Assembly: GCA_009869945.1 (NCBI GenBank)
Contig: WIXG01000414.1
Location: 1-60,617, forward strand
Direction of reading: 5' to 3'
DNA from: Mesaphorura yosii
Lineage: Eukaryota > Arthropoda > Collembola > Poduromorpha > Tullbergiidae
DNA: 60,617 bases
This document shows positions 35,171-51,000 of the stretch, piece after piece; position 1 is the first letter of the stretch, and every line of letters begins with the position of its first letter. A program made the position numbers and the translations under genes. The notes under the pieces were generated by a model, which saw only the letters and a list, made by a program, of their open reading frames with translations, made no database searches and was not told the DNA's origin.

Positions 35171-38100
35171 GAATGGATGTAGCGGCTTTTGGGCTGAAGT
35201 CTTCCCATCGCCCATCATTAACATCCATCGCGTTTGCGTTTCTCCTTCTGTGTGCAGTGTGTGTTCAATCGCATGGGCGACACACAGGGAAAAGTCAGCT
35301 TACAAGAATCGTGTGCTTTATACTGCTCAGCCATAGTGAGTTTAATGGGGAAAAGCCACAGGTTTCAAGTTATTTACGATCTCATGTCTTTCTCCCATTG
35401 TCTCTTCTTAGCCAAGACTTCTTGCCCAACTCACTACTTTCGAGGTCGTTTCACACTTTATGCTCGACTTATCCTGACTCGTAATTTTCTCCCACTCCGG
35501 CCTACATAAAAATGAAACTGCAAAAGGTAGGTAGGAAAAGGTGCATCATCATGAGAAATGGGAGCGACTCCGAACCATAATATTTATGTTCAGGATAAAA
35601 GAGGAAAGAAGTAAGTAGTTTAAACACTGCGTAAAAAGAAAGCAGACTTTCCTCGCGAAAAACTTTGTTTAACGAAAAGAAGTCATGAATTGTGATAATA
35701 TTTTCCGCGAGGTTTATAGCCTAAAACTTAGTTAGGTACGTTCATTTTCGTCCTCTGCCTAATATTTATACGCGATGCGATAGAATCCCCGAGGACACTA
35801 TTAATTACTTCAGCTTCGCCTACTGGAGACAACGCGACACTGGACTCTGAGACTTTCAGTTCTCTTCCGAATTTAAATTAAACTTAACTCGAACAATCTA
35901 GTTAACATATTTTGCGCCTTGTGAAAAATTAGTATGCATTTTTGGGTGGTAGTCAACAACACAAGACATTTCATTAAAAGAAAGACAGAGCAGTATTATT
36001 TTGTGCACTATTTCTAGGCGTTAAGATGGTTTAGTTAATAACTAAGGTGAAATATCGTTGCAATCTTTCGCGCTTGCTTGCTTTTCGCGTGTTCATTTCT
36101 AAGTCCGTTGAATTAGGATGGACAGGAAATGTGTCCCAGATGTGCTATTGTAAATTAAACCAGTCAAAAACACATTTTTCTATTTATTTGTAGCCTAGTG
36201 CAAAGTTTTTAATTGAAACAAGATTTTCAGGTTTTGCTGCCGAATATTTCGTTATTTTGTTTAGGCGGCCAGGAAAGTTTTATGCTGAGTAAGTTAAGCC
36301 GTCGTGGGTTGACATTTTTCTCAGAAAGAATGATTCTTAGGAAGGAATTAAGAACAATTTACAAGACAAGTTGTGCATGCGCCAGGGACTAATCTTGCGA
36401 GATTTCAATCAATTGTGCAGAAAGAAATTATTTCCCAATGTAACCTTGGGGACGGCAATTCTGTCGCAATTCTATTTTTGAAGTTAACTAAACAATTTCT
36501 TTCTTATCAGATTTGTTTACTCCTTCTCGCGCCCACACTAAAATTGCACTTATTCTTAGAAACCTGACACAGACCAGACTAACATTGAACTGCAAGTTCG
36601 GAATTCCGGTTCAGATTTAGTTCAAACTGGAAAGGAGCAAAAGATGCGATCCGCAATGAGTCTCTTGGTAGCTGTTTCATGTGAGCATTCTTTCATTTCT
36701 CACTCGCTCTATAGCATGGCCTTTAGGAATCTTGACACATGTGGTCTCAGAAGGAGTGAATCATTAATGAATGCGCTAAGTGTATTTCCAAGAACTTTCT
36801 GTCAAGGTTCATTGGTACTTGAGGACTTCTGTGAATTCTGGGCAGAATTTACAATCACTGTCGCTACAATTGGATAAATAAGAATTCCGTTTAAAGTTGA
36901 GGGTTTTTAATCTCCGAAGGCAGGTGCGCATCACGGCGATTTCTAATTAAAATTGCGTTTGCTGAAACCAAAGGATGAATATCTTAATTTTGTAATTTGT
37001 GGGAAGTTTTAAAAGTTAGGATCGGGATATTTGAAATCACTTCTGCTGAATTTGATAGTATGACGATATTTCCAATTTAAATAGCCGGATGCCGGAACAT
37101 GCATCGTGCGCTGGTGTTGAAAATTTGAAATAGAAAAGTTTCTGACCTGATACAGCCAGCGGAGCCCGAGGAACTAGGCAGAAGTATAAATCTGAGACAA
37201 AGATATGAACATATTCAGCACAGGCGAAGGCATCTGAAGCCCACCAGCAGCAGTGCGTAAGCGCACAGTTAATTAAATTTTATCTCTCAAACTTGAAGAA
37301 ATAGTGCACGGAGATGGAAGAGCAAGAGCAGGGAAAGGAATCTTAAAATTAATTCCAGCAGAATTGAATTTAGTGCAGAGAGCACTGCTGCTATTTCCTA
37401 TCTCCCCCACGTCGTCTACCATTGAAGCTGAGAGCAAGAAGGGTGGCTACTCTTGTAATGTGGTAAATGCTTTACTGCTCCTCTCGCGTCGCTTTCCATC
37501 ACGAAATTAAAAGAAAAGAAAAGATTTTTATTTTGTTTTCCAGAAGAATTCGGACGAGTGAGTGAGCATGGGCAGGCAAAGTGATCGTAACTAGATTTTA
37601 GTGTCATAACAGAGACATTCTGTGTCGCTCGAGTTTATTAATGCTTGAACTGTAGAAGCGACGTTAAATTTAGCTGGGAATGAATACGAATGAAGGCTGT
37701 AAAAGTGAAACAAGAAAATAAAAAGAAGCTACAGGAAATGCCAGAGTCGGTGTGACTTTCTCTCCTGCATTGAGACGCTGAGACTTCGCTTTAGAGACGC
37801 GGCACGCACCGTGCTAGCTAGAATGGTTCATCATTTGGGGCAACCTGACGCATTCTGCCATGAATTCTGCCTTTCTGAGAAATATTTTGACCCCCGTATA
37901 CGGCATGAACCAATTTATTTCAGTCAAGAGCGATAATTTTGATGGTACTTTTCTGACGAAGCTTTAATTTGCTTTTATAGCTGAGCACATTTTACATTTT
38001 GATTTAATCTTGTGCATTAAAAATTAGTCAAGCTCGGGTGATACCGATTGTCACTGAAATGGCTTCGCGACCCTCTCGCTTTACTCGTTTAAAATCGTAC

Positions 38101-41100
38101 CGTACCTGTATTGTAAAAACGAAATTACTCAGCAGTGTCCAGTACTCCCAGTGGTTAACTAAAAGTGTTAACCACGCTACGTTTGATTCATAAATATACC
38201 CGAACTGAGTCCCGAATTGCGCATGAAACGTATAGTCATTAGAATTAACGCGTACATTAGCTGGTAATGGGCTCGAGCTGTGGCGTTTGGTATTTATTGT
38301 ACATGAAATTTATAAATTATGAAAGTCTAGAATAAGATTCAGCATTTTATAACCAATGAACGATAAATAAAAATAAATAAAACTGCAAATTATGAAACGT
38401 GTGTAATTTCCAGAATCCTTCTTTCCGTCTGTTTCCCACTCGCAATATTCGCTGTGTTCGCTGCTGATCTCAAATTTCTGCTGCTGTGTGTCCACTGAAT
38501 TGGAGAATACACGAGAGTAAAATTTTGGCTGCTTGCGAAGCTAAACTGGTAAAGTTTGGAAGTTGTTCGTTACTTAATTCATTCTAGAAGATTTCAAATT
38601 ATCTTCCTGGGCGCTCGCCCTCGTCCGTGCAGGACATAGACTGCGCGGTGTAAAGCGCAGTAAACCTAAAAAATGATGACTTGCAAGTAGCAGTAATTTC
38701 TAAAGAATATTTTAATCATAAACTACGTCGAGTCTGATAAAATATTTTTAGGCCAGAACTTTTTTCGACGTCGTACATTTTCCGTAATAAATCTTACTTT
38801 TTATGAAAGATTTTTGTCCTTTAGTTTCATGTGGATGGTGACCCTTGCCGAATGCAGACTCCACGGGAGTTGGATTTGTGTCCTGTGTCCACCACACACG
38901 GGAAGTCTCAACTGCACCGGGAACTTCTGTAAACTTGAGACCGGGTGATCATTTACTTAAGTGATCCTGAAGCAAGGAGAATGGAGATTCTTGCGAAAAG
39001 AAATATAAACCCACTTAATATTTTCATTGGTCTCGCACTCAAGTTTTTATGTTAATGCCCTCACCTTGTGCTCGTATCCGGATGGATTTCAGTTTAATTC
39101 AGCCTTCCATTTCCAAGCTGGTGGTCATAAATTCCACTTCACAAAAATTTAGTAGGGGCCACAGTACCTGTTATCTCACACACCTTGAATTATTCCCGTA
39201 AAATAAATCCAGCGTTCTCTTCATGCAGTTTAAAAATAATATAATAAATGGACAGTAAATAAAGATTTTTTCTCCATTCTCGCCGTGGCGCAGAAAACTT
39301 TGTTTATTTCATCTGCATAATGGCCACACTACACTCTGTGCTCTCTGCAACGAGCAGGAAAAGAAAACCCGGCTCGGAACTTTTCACCGTTAGTCATTCG
39401 GCTGCCGCTGCCAGTGGGTGCTCGGATTAATCTGAATTCATCTTTTTCAGGGTTCTTCATCGCAAGGCAAATGCATCTTGACTTACGACTATCCCTTATT
39501 CTTCTACATGCGGCCGACTCGCACGTGTAGTCTCTTTGCGAATTTCACTGGGCATAAAAGAAATGGAATAAAGCGAAGTAAAAAAAAATTATTCATACGG
39601 TCTGGGAAAGTAAAATCTAGCTCGAACATACATACATACGCAAGTGACATAATATTATCCTTTTATGTTCGTCGAGTACGCGTGAAGATTTGGAGCTGCA
39701 AACAGGGAAGGATCCGAGCCTTTCCCGTTCTAGTATATATGTGTGAAATTCTTCTCGCTTAAGATTTTGTGGCCGCGCGAAAGCTGTGGAAGCAAAGAGC
39801 AATCTTGTTTTTCTGAAGGAACAAAAATGAAGAAACCAAAATTGGGAGAACCAAGATGCGTTGCTCGATTAACATCTCGAGGAATTTCAGAATTTGTTCA
39901 TCGTTTGTGTGGATGCCCACAAGGTATCATAATTTGTGTGCTTCGCAGGGTTTATGCAAAGAAGTGACAATTTAAAAGGAGCCCGGAGCGTAAACACTTC
40001 TTACACACCATCCCGCTAAAGTTTGTTTGTTTCAAGTTTCGTCCTTAAACGGAGCTAAATTCCTAATAAATCAAGAGTTCTTCCAGTAGAAATAATAGCA
40101 ATGATATTTCTCTGTGTTGCTGCAGATTGTTTTGGTTGGGATAAAAATTTTAACGTTTCCTAGTGTCGTATGTCGCTGTAATTAATCGCAATCTTTAATC
40201 TTACTCTATACGCTTAACCCTGGCATTTGCCAACATTAATCCACGAAAAATAAGTGTTGACATTACGCTTCTTTTTACGAGCAACGAGATTTGGCAATTA
40301 AATCCATGAGATAAGACAATTTGCATAATTTTTGCATAAGAAACTTTGTCTTTCGGCGGTGGTTTCCTGTCATAGCTGAATGCAAGAGTAAGGCTGACTG
40401 GAATTATGACAGCAATTATGCTTTGACTAAAAACGTGGCGACGCCACAACTTGCTGGAGCTGGGCGTGCCATTTTTTGCGTCGATAATTAAAAGACTCGA
40501 TGAGATTCTGCCAGATGAACATTCTGCGACCCTTTAAACCTTCAAATTTTTCAAGTCTAATTTTAGCCTGAGCTGACATTTCGAAAATTCAATGCCAATA
40601 TCATGACTAAAGTTAACTTGTGGTGTGCTGTTTAGAAGTTCAAATTTCAAAGCCGGAGCAATTAACCAAACAATTCGTCTTGTTGCATTCGTGAGATAAT
40701 TGGTATCTGCTAATGCCCATGGCATCCTTGCATTTGCATAAGCATAACATCATAAGAAAGCAAATTTCCACTCCAAAATGGGAAGGTAATGTTGTCAATG
40801 ATACCGTACTTCTCGCACAATGACAATGGTTTCCAGCGAGTGGCTTTGCTTTGTATTCTAACACGTGGCACATGAGAATAAGTATGGATAAGTAGAATCT
40901 TCACACGCAACGGATACATGAAATATGAGTAGGACTCGCGTGCTCAGCATAATTACACGCAAGAATCGAAGAACATATTCACCCACGCCTTGATGTTAAT
41001 GAATCTCGACACTAATCATGTACTTGAAAAACGGCAAGGCTTAAGATATCAAGTTCAAGCTACACTACGGCCTAGCCACGTACCTTTCTCACTTCTAAAG

Positions 41101-44100
41101 CAAGTCTGACGGCAAACAATGAGTGTTTTTGCCTTTTGAAGTTTCAAGTTCCCCACCGCGAGTGTACAAAGTTGGGCCTGTTCACCTCTGAGACCTTTCT
41201 AACTTCGTTGCTCTACGTGCAATTGTGTCCTTACATCACGATGAATAAATAATTCATCTGATCATCCGTTTCGGGAATCACATTATCATTTGTTACAATA
41301 GCGGATGGTGAAGCTATGCTTTGAATCAATGTTCAAGCTGCATGAGAACTTGCAAAACGAGAGAAAACTAAAAGTGAGTACGCGGGTGCCTCCTACCCAT
41401 GGTTTTTATGCGCCTCACTTTCTCTCCGGGATCGCTGCCGTCACTTCACTCGCAAGACTTCATTCACATTTTTATGTGCACAGCAACTTTGTGTGGACCT
41501 GACCATGGACTGCCATGGCTTGGCACGGGACGGACGTAACTGCACAAGAACAACGTGAAAGCGCTGGTTCGGTTCCACGATTCTGCAAGTAGACGCTTGC
41601 AAGTGTAACAGAGCACGCGAGCCTGCAACGTCACGGTCGTCCTACAACCCTGTACGCGTAGTGTGAGGAGAAATCCTTTCATTCTTAATCCAAAAGCAGT
41701 TGAGCATACAACCCGAACGAACGTAATATTTAAAGTGGGGCAGTTCCTTGCCAGTTGAGACTCTTTCACTTTACGAGCAAGTTACGCTTCCTCTCCAGCT
41801 CGATCTCATTCTTTTTACCATCTGATAGCAACGAATTCAGTAAGATTCCAGCTCTGGACTCATCCTGAATCTTGATGCTGAATTGAGAAAGCGCCGCCGA
41901 CATCTTCATTGACCGTCAACTCTGGGCCCGAAACTGTCAAGACGAACTGATGGACCGTTGATCCGCCTCGTTGCTTTCGTCTTAAACCAGTTTAAACCAC
42001 TGTGAGTCCCATGCAAGCTACGCTAGAAAATTTGTGAAGAAAACTTTAACAAGAATGAAAGTTTTGTGCTGCCCTGATTTCATTCATTGACTCGTGCGTG
42101 AATGGGGTGCGAATTGCAAATTGCAGAAAAACCCAGCCGATCAGGAACGGCAATTGTAAGTCCTCACTTTATATTTCATTACCAAAATTTGTAGTTAAAC
42201 AGCCCCAAAATGTAAAGCGCGGTGGTGGAAAGTTTCATTTGTGTGTAAAATTAAGCGTCTCATAGTCTCAAGTCTCACGCGTCCATGTCATGGACTGGGG
42301 GAAAGCGAGACGTCTCGTCACTCTGCGTGCTGCATTTGGCTGTGCAAAATTCAGGTTCTGGAATAAGGCCACGCTTTTTCCCGGTCTGCAATCTAGTCGT
42401 TTATTTCATTTCATTATTCAGTGAAATACTGGCTGGAAATTAATCTGATAAAGTGTATTCTAAATTTAACACCCATCTTCTGCCTGTAATGTGTACCTGG
42501 AACAAGTTAATATGGTGCGAGACGCGTGGCATGAACATGCACGACTCCTTCCAAATCGAAATTAATTTTTGCACCCAGCTTCTAACGAGCACATTCATTT
42601 ACACGATAGTCATCATCATGAATTCTGAGCAAGCGGACCATTAGCGCCGTGGTCTTATCATTTGCACTTAATGTCTAGTTCCAAGCACCGTTACCGTCAT
42701 CATTTCGATACTGTAATTTGCATTCTTCACTCTTCATGTCTCCTCTCAACTGCTCGTCACTGACGCTCCACTCAGATCGGCATCATTTGATTATACAATT
42801 CATGAGGAAATACAGCTCGGTTGTAATTTCTTTGCAATTTTGAGGATTCTTGTTTATTCGGAATATGAAATGACACAATGTAAACAGTTTACCTTCTGAA
42901 TATTTACCCACTTGTAAATATTTACATACCAAATTCAACATTTCGTTCACAACTGCAGCGTTTAACTTTGTAGGCTCAGCTCCGATTTTAAACTATGAAA
43001 GCCGCAAATTTACACACCATGCATTTATCCAGTTTGTGAAGACCGTGCCGTTTTGGTGGACATTCGCGTAGTTTGACAGGGTAAACAAATTAAAATGCAG
43101 TCGATTGCATGGACAAGCTAATTCATGCAAGGGTGTGAGTGATGGTGAAAATAGAATTCAATCACGGGGAATGTCAACTCAATTTACTTTAACAACTTTC
43201 CTTTGCATTTTTAAGATTTTATCCACGGAACCGTTTGTTAAGGGGAAAAAGCAAGAAGTCTTTCATCTTTCTTTGAAGGACAGTGTCCAAGCTGGGCTAT
43301 TTGCAGTGCTCGGCACGTGTGCTCACAAAAGCCTCATTTCACGCACTCTGCATTTGATTCAAATCGACGTGTTTTCGCAAACTCAGTTAAATATGTCGAT
43401 CAAACATCTCCAAGAGCCGAGTAAGAGGACAGTATCTTTCAGCTCGCAAATATTTTATGAGCTGAGCCTCGCATTGTCATACTCCGAGTGGCTACTCTGC
43501 AACTTCCAAGCTGGCGTCGTCCGATCGAGCCAGTAGCCATCGCAGATTGCAAACTTCCAGCATTTACGTACGAGAAGTTTCAATTTTCATTTCAGAATCT
43601 GTAATGTGTTTTCCGTTTACTACTTGCAATGGCCAGTGATTGGTGCTCACGAAAAACAAATTCAAGACCGTGACAAGATTTTCGCAATGATGATAATGTT
43701 GTTGTTGATGTGATGCAGAAAGTTGTTCCGAACAGCCCGATAAAGTTTACAAATGGGAAAAGAATGGAGCGCGAAAAAGGCTCAGACGATGGTATTCAAA
43801 GGACTTTAAATGTTTGGTTGGGCACTTTCCCCTTGCCAGCAGCACCCGCACGTCGAGCGCTCCTGCATTATTGACGACGATAAAAGTTAAAGACGGAGAA
43901 AAAGAAATGGCCAGAGAAGTCTGAAAGTTTTTGTGATTCATAAATCTTTGAAATCGAATAAAGATATATGCGGCAGTGCGTGCCGATGCGATTCGGGAGG
44001 AAGAAGGTGAAAGGCATCGGGAATTCCTCGTTTCCCCTTCTTTCTTTTCGATCTCTTGCACCGCGTCCGTTTTCATCTTCGCTTCGGCTTGTTTGCTTAG

Positions 44101-45000
44101 CTGGCAAATTTTCAAGCATTTGATTTTGCGATTTCTTGATTCTCTCACTTCGCCTCGACGGTTGCAGTGCACGCAGAGTTGGTACGTAGCTTGTTCACTG
44201 AATGCCTGGTCGACACTACAAAAGCAATTTCCTGAATGAGAAGAGCTAACTAACTTTTTCACATGAAATGACTCTGCAATCCTGTTCTTTCTCAAAGCAC
44301 GGTCGCCAATACACGACGAGCGCCTCGGATGTTTTACAAGCGGAAGGAAGGCGCGTTCACTTTCGTTAGTTATATTCTCGGGTGCGTAATTCTTCTGCGC
44401 CAGCGAAGACACAACAAAGGAGCAAGTCACAATCTGTTAAATGAACATTCTTTCTCCGTGTTCATTGAAAATTACTTCAAGCACTTTGTACTTGGTGCTT
44501 CAACAATTCACCCGTTCAAGCGGTTTCGCAGCAAACTGGAAAACCGCAGGGCCACATGCTGCGCGTCGCTCCACCGCGACAGGCATTCGGTGGCATTGCA
44601 GCCACTGCCCTTCGTAGAATCGCATAGATGAAGTGTGTGCTGTGAATTGGAAACATTGCTGACCAAGTTAAAAAAATTTGGATGACACACAGACACACGA
44701 ATGCGTCAGAATCCCAGCGACTAAAGTGTTCAAGTGGTTTGAATAAGAATTTTCCCACCTCTGCAAAAATTCATGTCACGCCGCTCGCGCACTGTCTCGC
44801 CAAAGACTTTCTCTTCATGGATTCTGATTTAATTTAAAGGTGAGAACAATAAATACGAGAAGGATCTTAATGAGGCACGCGAGTCTCTTGTGCACGTGTT
44901 TCATGAGCTCTTGAACATCTGGAGCATCCAAGTCAAATTAGTCCAATAAGAAATGGCGCAGGATGGTTCGACGAGCGTAAACGTTGTTGCTGTTTGATGC
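35171..45000. other. Attractin 3' region, then gene-poor DNA
   Basis: The first kilobase is probably attractin 3' UTR. Beyond it no frame reads as a conserved protein. The longest open frames (for example minus 43747-44430, 227 codons) have no recognisable domain and look like chance. AT-rich blocks with TAAT and ATTTA motifs are interspersed with CpG-containing stretches. Confidence 0.45.
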
Positions 45001-48000
45001 TGCGTCGTGTTCAATGCCTGCTGCAGCAGCCACGAGTGAATCTGAGCTCGCTGCTTGCGAAGAAATAACAAGGGGCGATCCTTTTGTGTAAATTCGGCAA
45101 TCACAATAATAATACTGTAGACAGAAATACTATAAATGAGGGGAAGTGAATCAGTGCTCCGCTCTCTTATCAGATCCTCATTAAATTACAATCGAATTCT
45201 TATCTCTTTTATTTACTTCTCTCTCCATCTTATTCTTGTCCCTGTCTTTCAATCTTCTCCTGTCCTCAACTTCAACCAAAGTACTCTCCGTTGCCGTTTC
45301 AAGACGGGAACGTCACTCAGATTTCATTTCCAACCTCATTCCTTTTAAATAACACTTTTACATTCAATTTTCTCCTTTCTCCCTGCCTGACAGGGTAAAA
45401 ATCTCTTCTGGTGCCCGTCTCCTTGAGTAGTAGCTGGGAGCAGATGGAGAAGAAAAATAAGAGAAAATGAGTGCCAACTTGATGATGTGCCCGCTCAATT
45501 GAGAATTCATCACTCCGTCCTCTGAGAGCTCCTCACCTTGCCAGACAATCAATAATCGTAGTAATAATATAATTTCCCGATCATCGCACGTGGACTTGTG
45601 CTCCTGCAAGACAGGAACCAACTACGCGATCTTCTTCGGTACCGCTTTCATCTCAACTTATCCGTCTTCAATTGTTTGTCGTAATTCATTTCCAATTTAG
45701 GCACGAGAAATCTTCTGATTCCGTCTCTTCACAATCCATTTCGCTCTACTCAACATTTCAATTACCAGTAACTTAAGCAAATCATTTCCTTCGCACTGTC
45801 ATCAAGAGTGATGGCAGAGTCGTACCGGCTCTAAATAAGTATTCACTTAAGTATTCAAGGTAACCGCACTAAGAGGTTGTGGAGCTCCCGCTTTTGGTGG
45901 CCCATCCTTAGAATACCCAGAAAAGCCGTCAAAATGATACAAACGCCCCTCCACTTTCATTTGCTTTGCATTTTGTTCCCAGTCCTGGAAGACATTTCGA
46001 ATCAATTATGTAAGGAATCAGCATCGGATTATAGATTTGTTTACGTCCTCGGATTCGATCCATATGCTTGACATAAATTTGAATAAATTTCTCCTGAAAC
46101 CACTCGCTGGAAGAACGAGAAAGTTATCTGTCCCTGGTTTGAGGCGAAATCACGAACCGCATTCAATAATATTAATCTGATTTTGAGGACGTGTCCCCAG
46201 GCGCTAGGAATCGTTTCATTTGCAGTTGACTTTGATTGTGTCAGACAGCACTTTCAGCGTATGGTTTCTTTGAAGCAGAGAAAGATCAGAGCAAGAAATG
46301 ACAAATTCAAAATCTGAGTCGTTGAGTCCTCGTCTACTATCATTTAGACCGGAGTATAAGAGGGCAGTGAGTCTGGAGACTTACCACGTTATTAGCTTCG
46401 ATGTTTCAGGTTCTTCGACTGAGTGGGCGATTGAACATTGAAATTGTATGCATTCTTATACAAAACAAACTCGGCCACTACACGCTCCACGCGCTCTGAA
46501 TACAATAATTTATTGAAATAGACTCGACTCAATTCAATTGGATTCTTCCACCTCCGTCTGTTATTTATGCGGTCCGGCTTTACTCAATAAACCTCACACA
46601 AGCTGCAAAACCAAGGCGAATGTCATTAATCACATGCTGGATTGCCAGAATTCAATAAATAGCACAGAAAACCAAAGCAAGGTATAAAGTCTGATGCACA
46701 GTACACCAGAAGATCATCTCTCGCACGACCTTCGATAAATTACGGAGGTTCTCTCACCATGCTCTATTAATAAAAGAAGGAAAGCTGAATTCTAAGCCAT
46801 AAAATTAGCATAGCATTGAAAAAAGCAGGTGAAAAAACGTCCGTACTGCATGAATACGGGGAAAGCCGAAACCAAACGATTCATGCAAGAGATCAAATCA
46901 AACACTCACATACATTTGCCATAATATTTATTTTTACTGGAAAAAGTGATTGAATTGCGTCATATTTTGTTTTGATAAATGCGAGGCGAGAACTCGATGC
47001 GCTGCAACAGTAACAAATATTAATGGCAATAGGAAGACCTCTGATATCATTTGCTCTTAAACGCAGGCACTTTTTTTAAATCGTGTCCTTGCGATTCTCA
47101 ATCTAAGCGCATGATTCCATCAAGATTTGCGTACACACAGCTCTCATTCGACTTTCCCTCGCGGGTAAAGGAATGAGTGTTACTTCCAACTCGCATTTGG
47201 GTTCTTCGGATGCCATGCATCATTATTTCACAAAGCCCACCTGATTATCCACTTGTAGTACTTCATTTGAAATAGCACAAACTCGACGGTAAGGGAAAAG
47301 GCAAAGACGGTTATTAAAAGCCACTCTTTAGTATTGATCCTTGGAAATGAAGGCTCATGAATTATTTGATTGTCGTTCATGTCATAACTTTCACCATTTG
47401 ACTCCACACGATAAGTTGTTAGGTGTTGCCGAACATCCAGTCAGGCATCATATATCATCAAAACTTTCGTACCACATGTGCCCGTCAGCCGTAGCTCCCT
47501 GCGCCTAGCTACATACTACTGATGTACTACGACAGCGAATACAGTCAGTCGGTAATGGATTGATATTTGACTTGTACACATCTAACTTGAGTAAATACAA
47601 AGCTAGCACACTGAAGAAAAGTGAGTAAACCCCATTTTTAAATAAACTGAGATCTAATGCGGTATTAAGTTCCGCAGGTGAGAGTTCCGAGGAAAGAGTC
47701 GAGCCTAGCGACATGTAAAAGGAGGAAGGATACTACAACCAAATGAGGATTGATTACCTTCTCTTGCCTTTCCATGTCAGCCGCGTGGGGAAAAGTGACA
47801 GATAAATGCAATATGGCTCAAGGCATGGTCAGTTGCCTCCTTCTCCGGCTGTCATGTAACTTTCTGCTTGCTTCCTGAAAAATCTGAAAGGAATTTACAA
47901 GAATGCACGCCATGTACAATGTCTTGATACAATCTTCAGGAAACGTTACGCGAAATGCACGGACTGCGGCTCCGCACACACCACACAACTCCTGACCACG

Positions 48001-51000
48001 CCGTGAATACAAATGAGAGAAATTGTTAACCTGCTTCTGCTTTCACACTTGGGCGTCTAAGATCGCGGCTGCTGCTACTACTGTTGTTAACGATGGATCG
48101 GAACGGTGCCCAGGGCTTTGCTTTTCTTCGCGGGTCCCAGGAGAAGGAGTCTTCAACGTGTTACATTTCAATTAAGGAATAACTTAATTACTCTGTCTCG
48201 AGACTAGTCTGCACAGAGCAAAGAGAGGAGAAAGCATCGCGAGCTAATGCTAGTGGCGACGGGTGCATCTGCATCTGTTTGCGAGCATCATGAGCAGCTT
48301 CTTGATTAAATTCATTACGTGTGCCTGTCATTTGAGCTTGCTGTATTGAGATTTGCTGTGCCGTCTGCAGGACACTGGCTGGCTGGCACCACTCTCGCGT
48401 TGGTGCATTTTGATGCAGAGCATTTCATTAGACGGTGGTTATTTGTCTCGACGTATGCATTATTCAACCTTCGCCCAGACAACTGCTACTCTGCTGCAAA
48501 CGTAATCTTGAATTATGGTTGAGCGTCTTGGTCCACACACTAATTCAATTTAGTCTTTCCTTGGTCGCTCTTCTTGTAAAGCAAGCGTTCGGAAGCTTTC
48601 TAATTGTGTCTTTGTTTAGAGCCCTTCAGTGTAAATGTAGGGATGGGGCTGCTCATTTCTGCGAATGTATTGCTGCGGCTGCTATTCTTACTCTCGTTTT
48701 CTTTCGGTATGTTTGTAATTATGCTCTGTCATTGATCTGCATTCTCCACACTTCTGTAATCGACCTGGGTGGATGTTTAACTCCTCCTTTACTTTAATTC
48801 ACTCCATCACCGGAGTCAGTGCGGCGTAAATTTCAGAATGCATTTCACCGAGTGGCCCAATTTTAAAGAAGAGAATCAATACAAATGCAGCACACACGGG
48901 TGAGCCTCCACTTGTACCAAATGCAAGTTACTTTAGGAACAGCGGTTTCACATTCGCCAACGCCCGGTTGGAATTGAATTTAGTTTTCCCATCTCGTTTT
49001 ATAATTGGACGCACAAAAATCATACGCCTGCATTTTCTGCTGTCGCCCACGGCCAGCGCGCTGCGATTGTTCTTTCTTCAACATGACGCCACCAGCAAAT
49101 TGCACGTCTATTTGTCTAGTTTCATGTTCTTGGGTCGTTTTAAGATTTCAATTAGTTGCTGTCGGTGGAGAAGGTCACGAACAAATGGAAAAGGAAGAGT
49201 TTAGCCTGAAAGCCAATCCTCGGAAAAGAATAAATTGAAGTTCTTCGGAATTTGAAAATGTAGCGGACACAAATTATAATTTCAGGAGAGCGAGAGAAGA
49301 GATGAATTAAGTCGAGGAAGATATCGAAAATGAAAGAGTAAATTGAAAGTTATTATGGTATAAACAATACCGAAACTTGTCTGAGCGCAACTTTCTCCTC
49401 TAGCATTCGAATCTGAAAAGTTCAACCAAGCAGTGGTTAATTTCTTTCCAGTGCTGCTCTCAAATTAGTGCCAGCGCAGCTCGGCACTGCGTGGCCTCTC
49501 CGTCTTTTGCTTGAGCTTTTCATTTCGGTTCTAGAGTTTGTGTTAACTCGGCCATTATGAAGTCATTGCGACGAGGTCTTGGATGAAAGGCGCCCACTTG
49601 ACTTTGAGATCAGAGTAAATATCAGCACAAAATTTATTGTTGTAACAGCAGTGCAAGAAATGAATGAGGAAGAGCGATTGAATCGAGACACTCACGGGCA
49701 AGGCTACAAGGTGGTGAAGTACAAAGCGAACAAACAAGCAAGTGGGTGAAGGGTATTATGACTTTGACAGTCGCTGGATCTCTTCAGGGATGAACGTGAA
49801 TGACGTAGTTCAGCGGTCGCTGCCTAGTTGTGACTCCTGACATGAAGTTGAGCAGTATCACAAAGCGAGAGTTAAGCTCCAAGTCCAGGCCACGCCGGAC
49901 CACGCCACTCTGGCCGCCTGATGCTGTTAACTAATGATGAATGACACGCCTCCTTTTCGTCTTGTCACGGTTTCCCTTTTCCCTCGCGCTTTGTCGTGTT
50001 GACAATGAGTTGAGTTGATGTTAACTTGTACAGAACTAAACGACAGCACGACTGCTGTGTGCTGTGCGGTCTTCATGCCCCATGCTCTTTGACACGGAGG
50101 AGAAAGCCGATCTGTGAAAAAAACTTTAAAGCTACTCTTTCCTTAACTCGTGATGCACACAAAAGAAAGAAGCCCAACAAGTTTCATTGACATCTGGCCC
50201 TGTGTGGCGCGCGTCTTAAGACAAAAATCGAAGGCAAACTCCTGTCCATTGGGATTTCTGAATGAAATGTGGCATGGAGGTGGTTTCCAATTACTCAATT
50301 TCTATTTTTACGTTTTCACGTCACTCTATTACACTGCGACGCAATTGTACAGGAGTGTCATTCCAATTCTGAGGTAATGAATAAGCGTGAAAAAGTTTTG
50401 TACCTCGGAAAGTGTGCCATTCTGCCTGGCGGGGACGTGGATACGAGAGTCGTCGTTTGGCCTTCGTTTCAGAATGAATTGAAGGGTAAAAAGTGGAAGA
50501 GAAAGGAAAGGAAAGAAAGTAGATTTAAGACTCGTCCTTTATTTGCGGTTGACTTCAACGCTTTTCACACCTATTCTCCGAGAGCCAAGCATTCAGACCC
50601 ATTCGAATTAAGTCCGGTGAATTGAACCTGACGTAGCGGGGTTTGTAGGGCGAATGAGGAGAAGATTGCCGAGGAAGATTGCCACCGCCGAAAGAAAGCG
50701 GGCAAGCGGTCCGGGAAAGAGTAAAAACACTGGAGTAAGACTGGGTTTCAAATTGAGGAAGCGAAAGCGAAAATCGTTTAATGCATATCATCCTGATTTC
50801 TTTTCTTTGAGTTTGAGTACACAAAGGACAGTCGCGGAGCGCAGAACAATCGAAGAAAAGCAAACCAAAACATTTCCCCGTGCGATGTGCGAAAAAAGAT
50901 CCACTTGAGGAAACATCCTAGCATTCAAGCTGAGACGGGGCACGGCAAAGATCCAATCACTTCCGCCTGGCGCCTGATCATTACTGTAGCGTGCAAACGT

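Noticed and set aside
43747..44430. 227-codon minus-strand open frame
   Set aside because: No motif, Ser/Arg/Lys-biased composition, overlaps several equally open frames on the other strand, and no upstream splice context; best explained as chance.
45160..45420. Open frames in a pyrimidine-rich stretch
   Set aside because: Skewed base composition removes stop codons; the translations are low-complexity and not protein-like.
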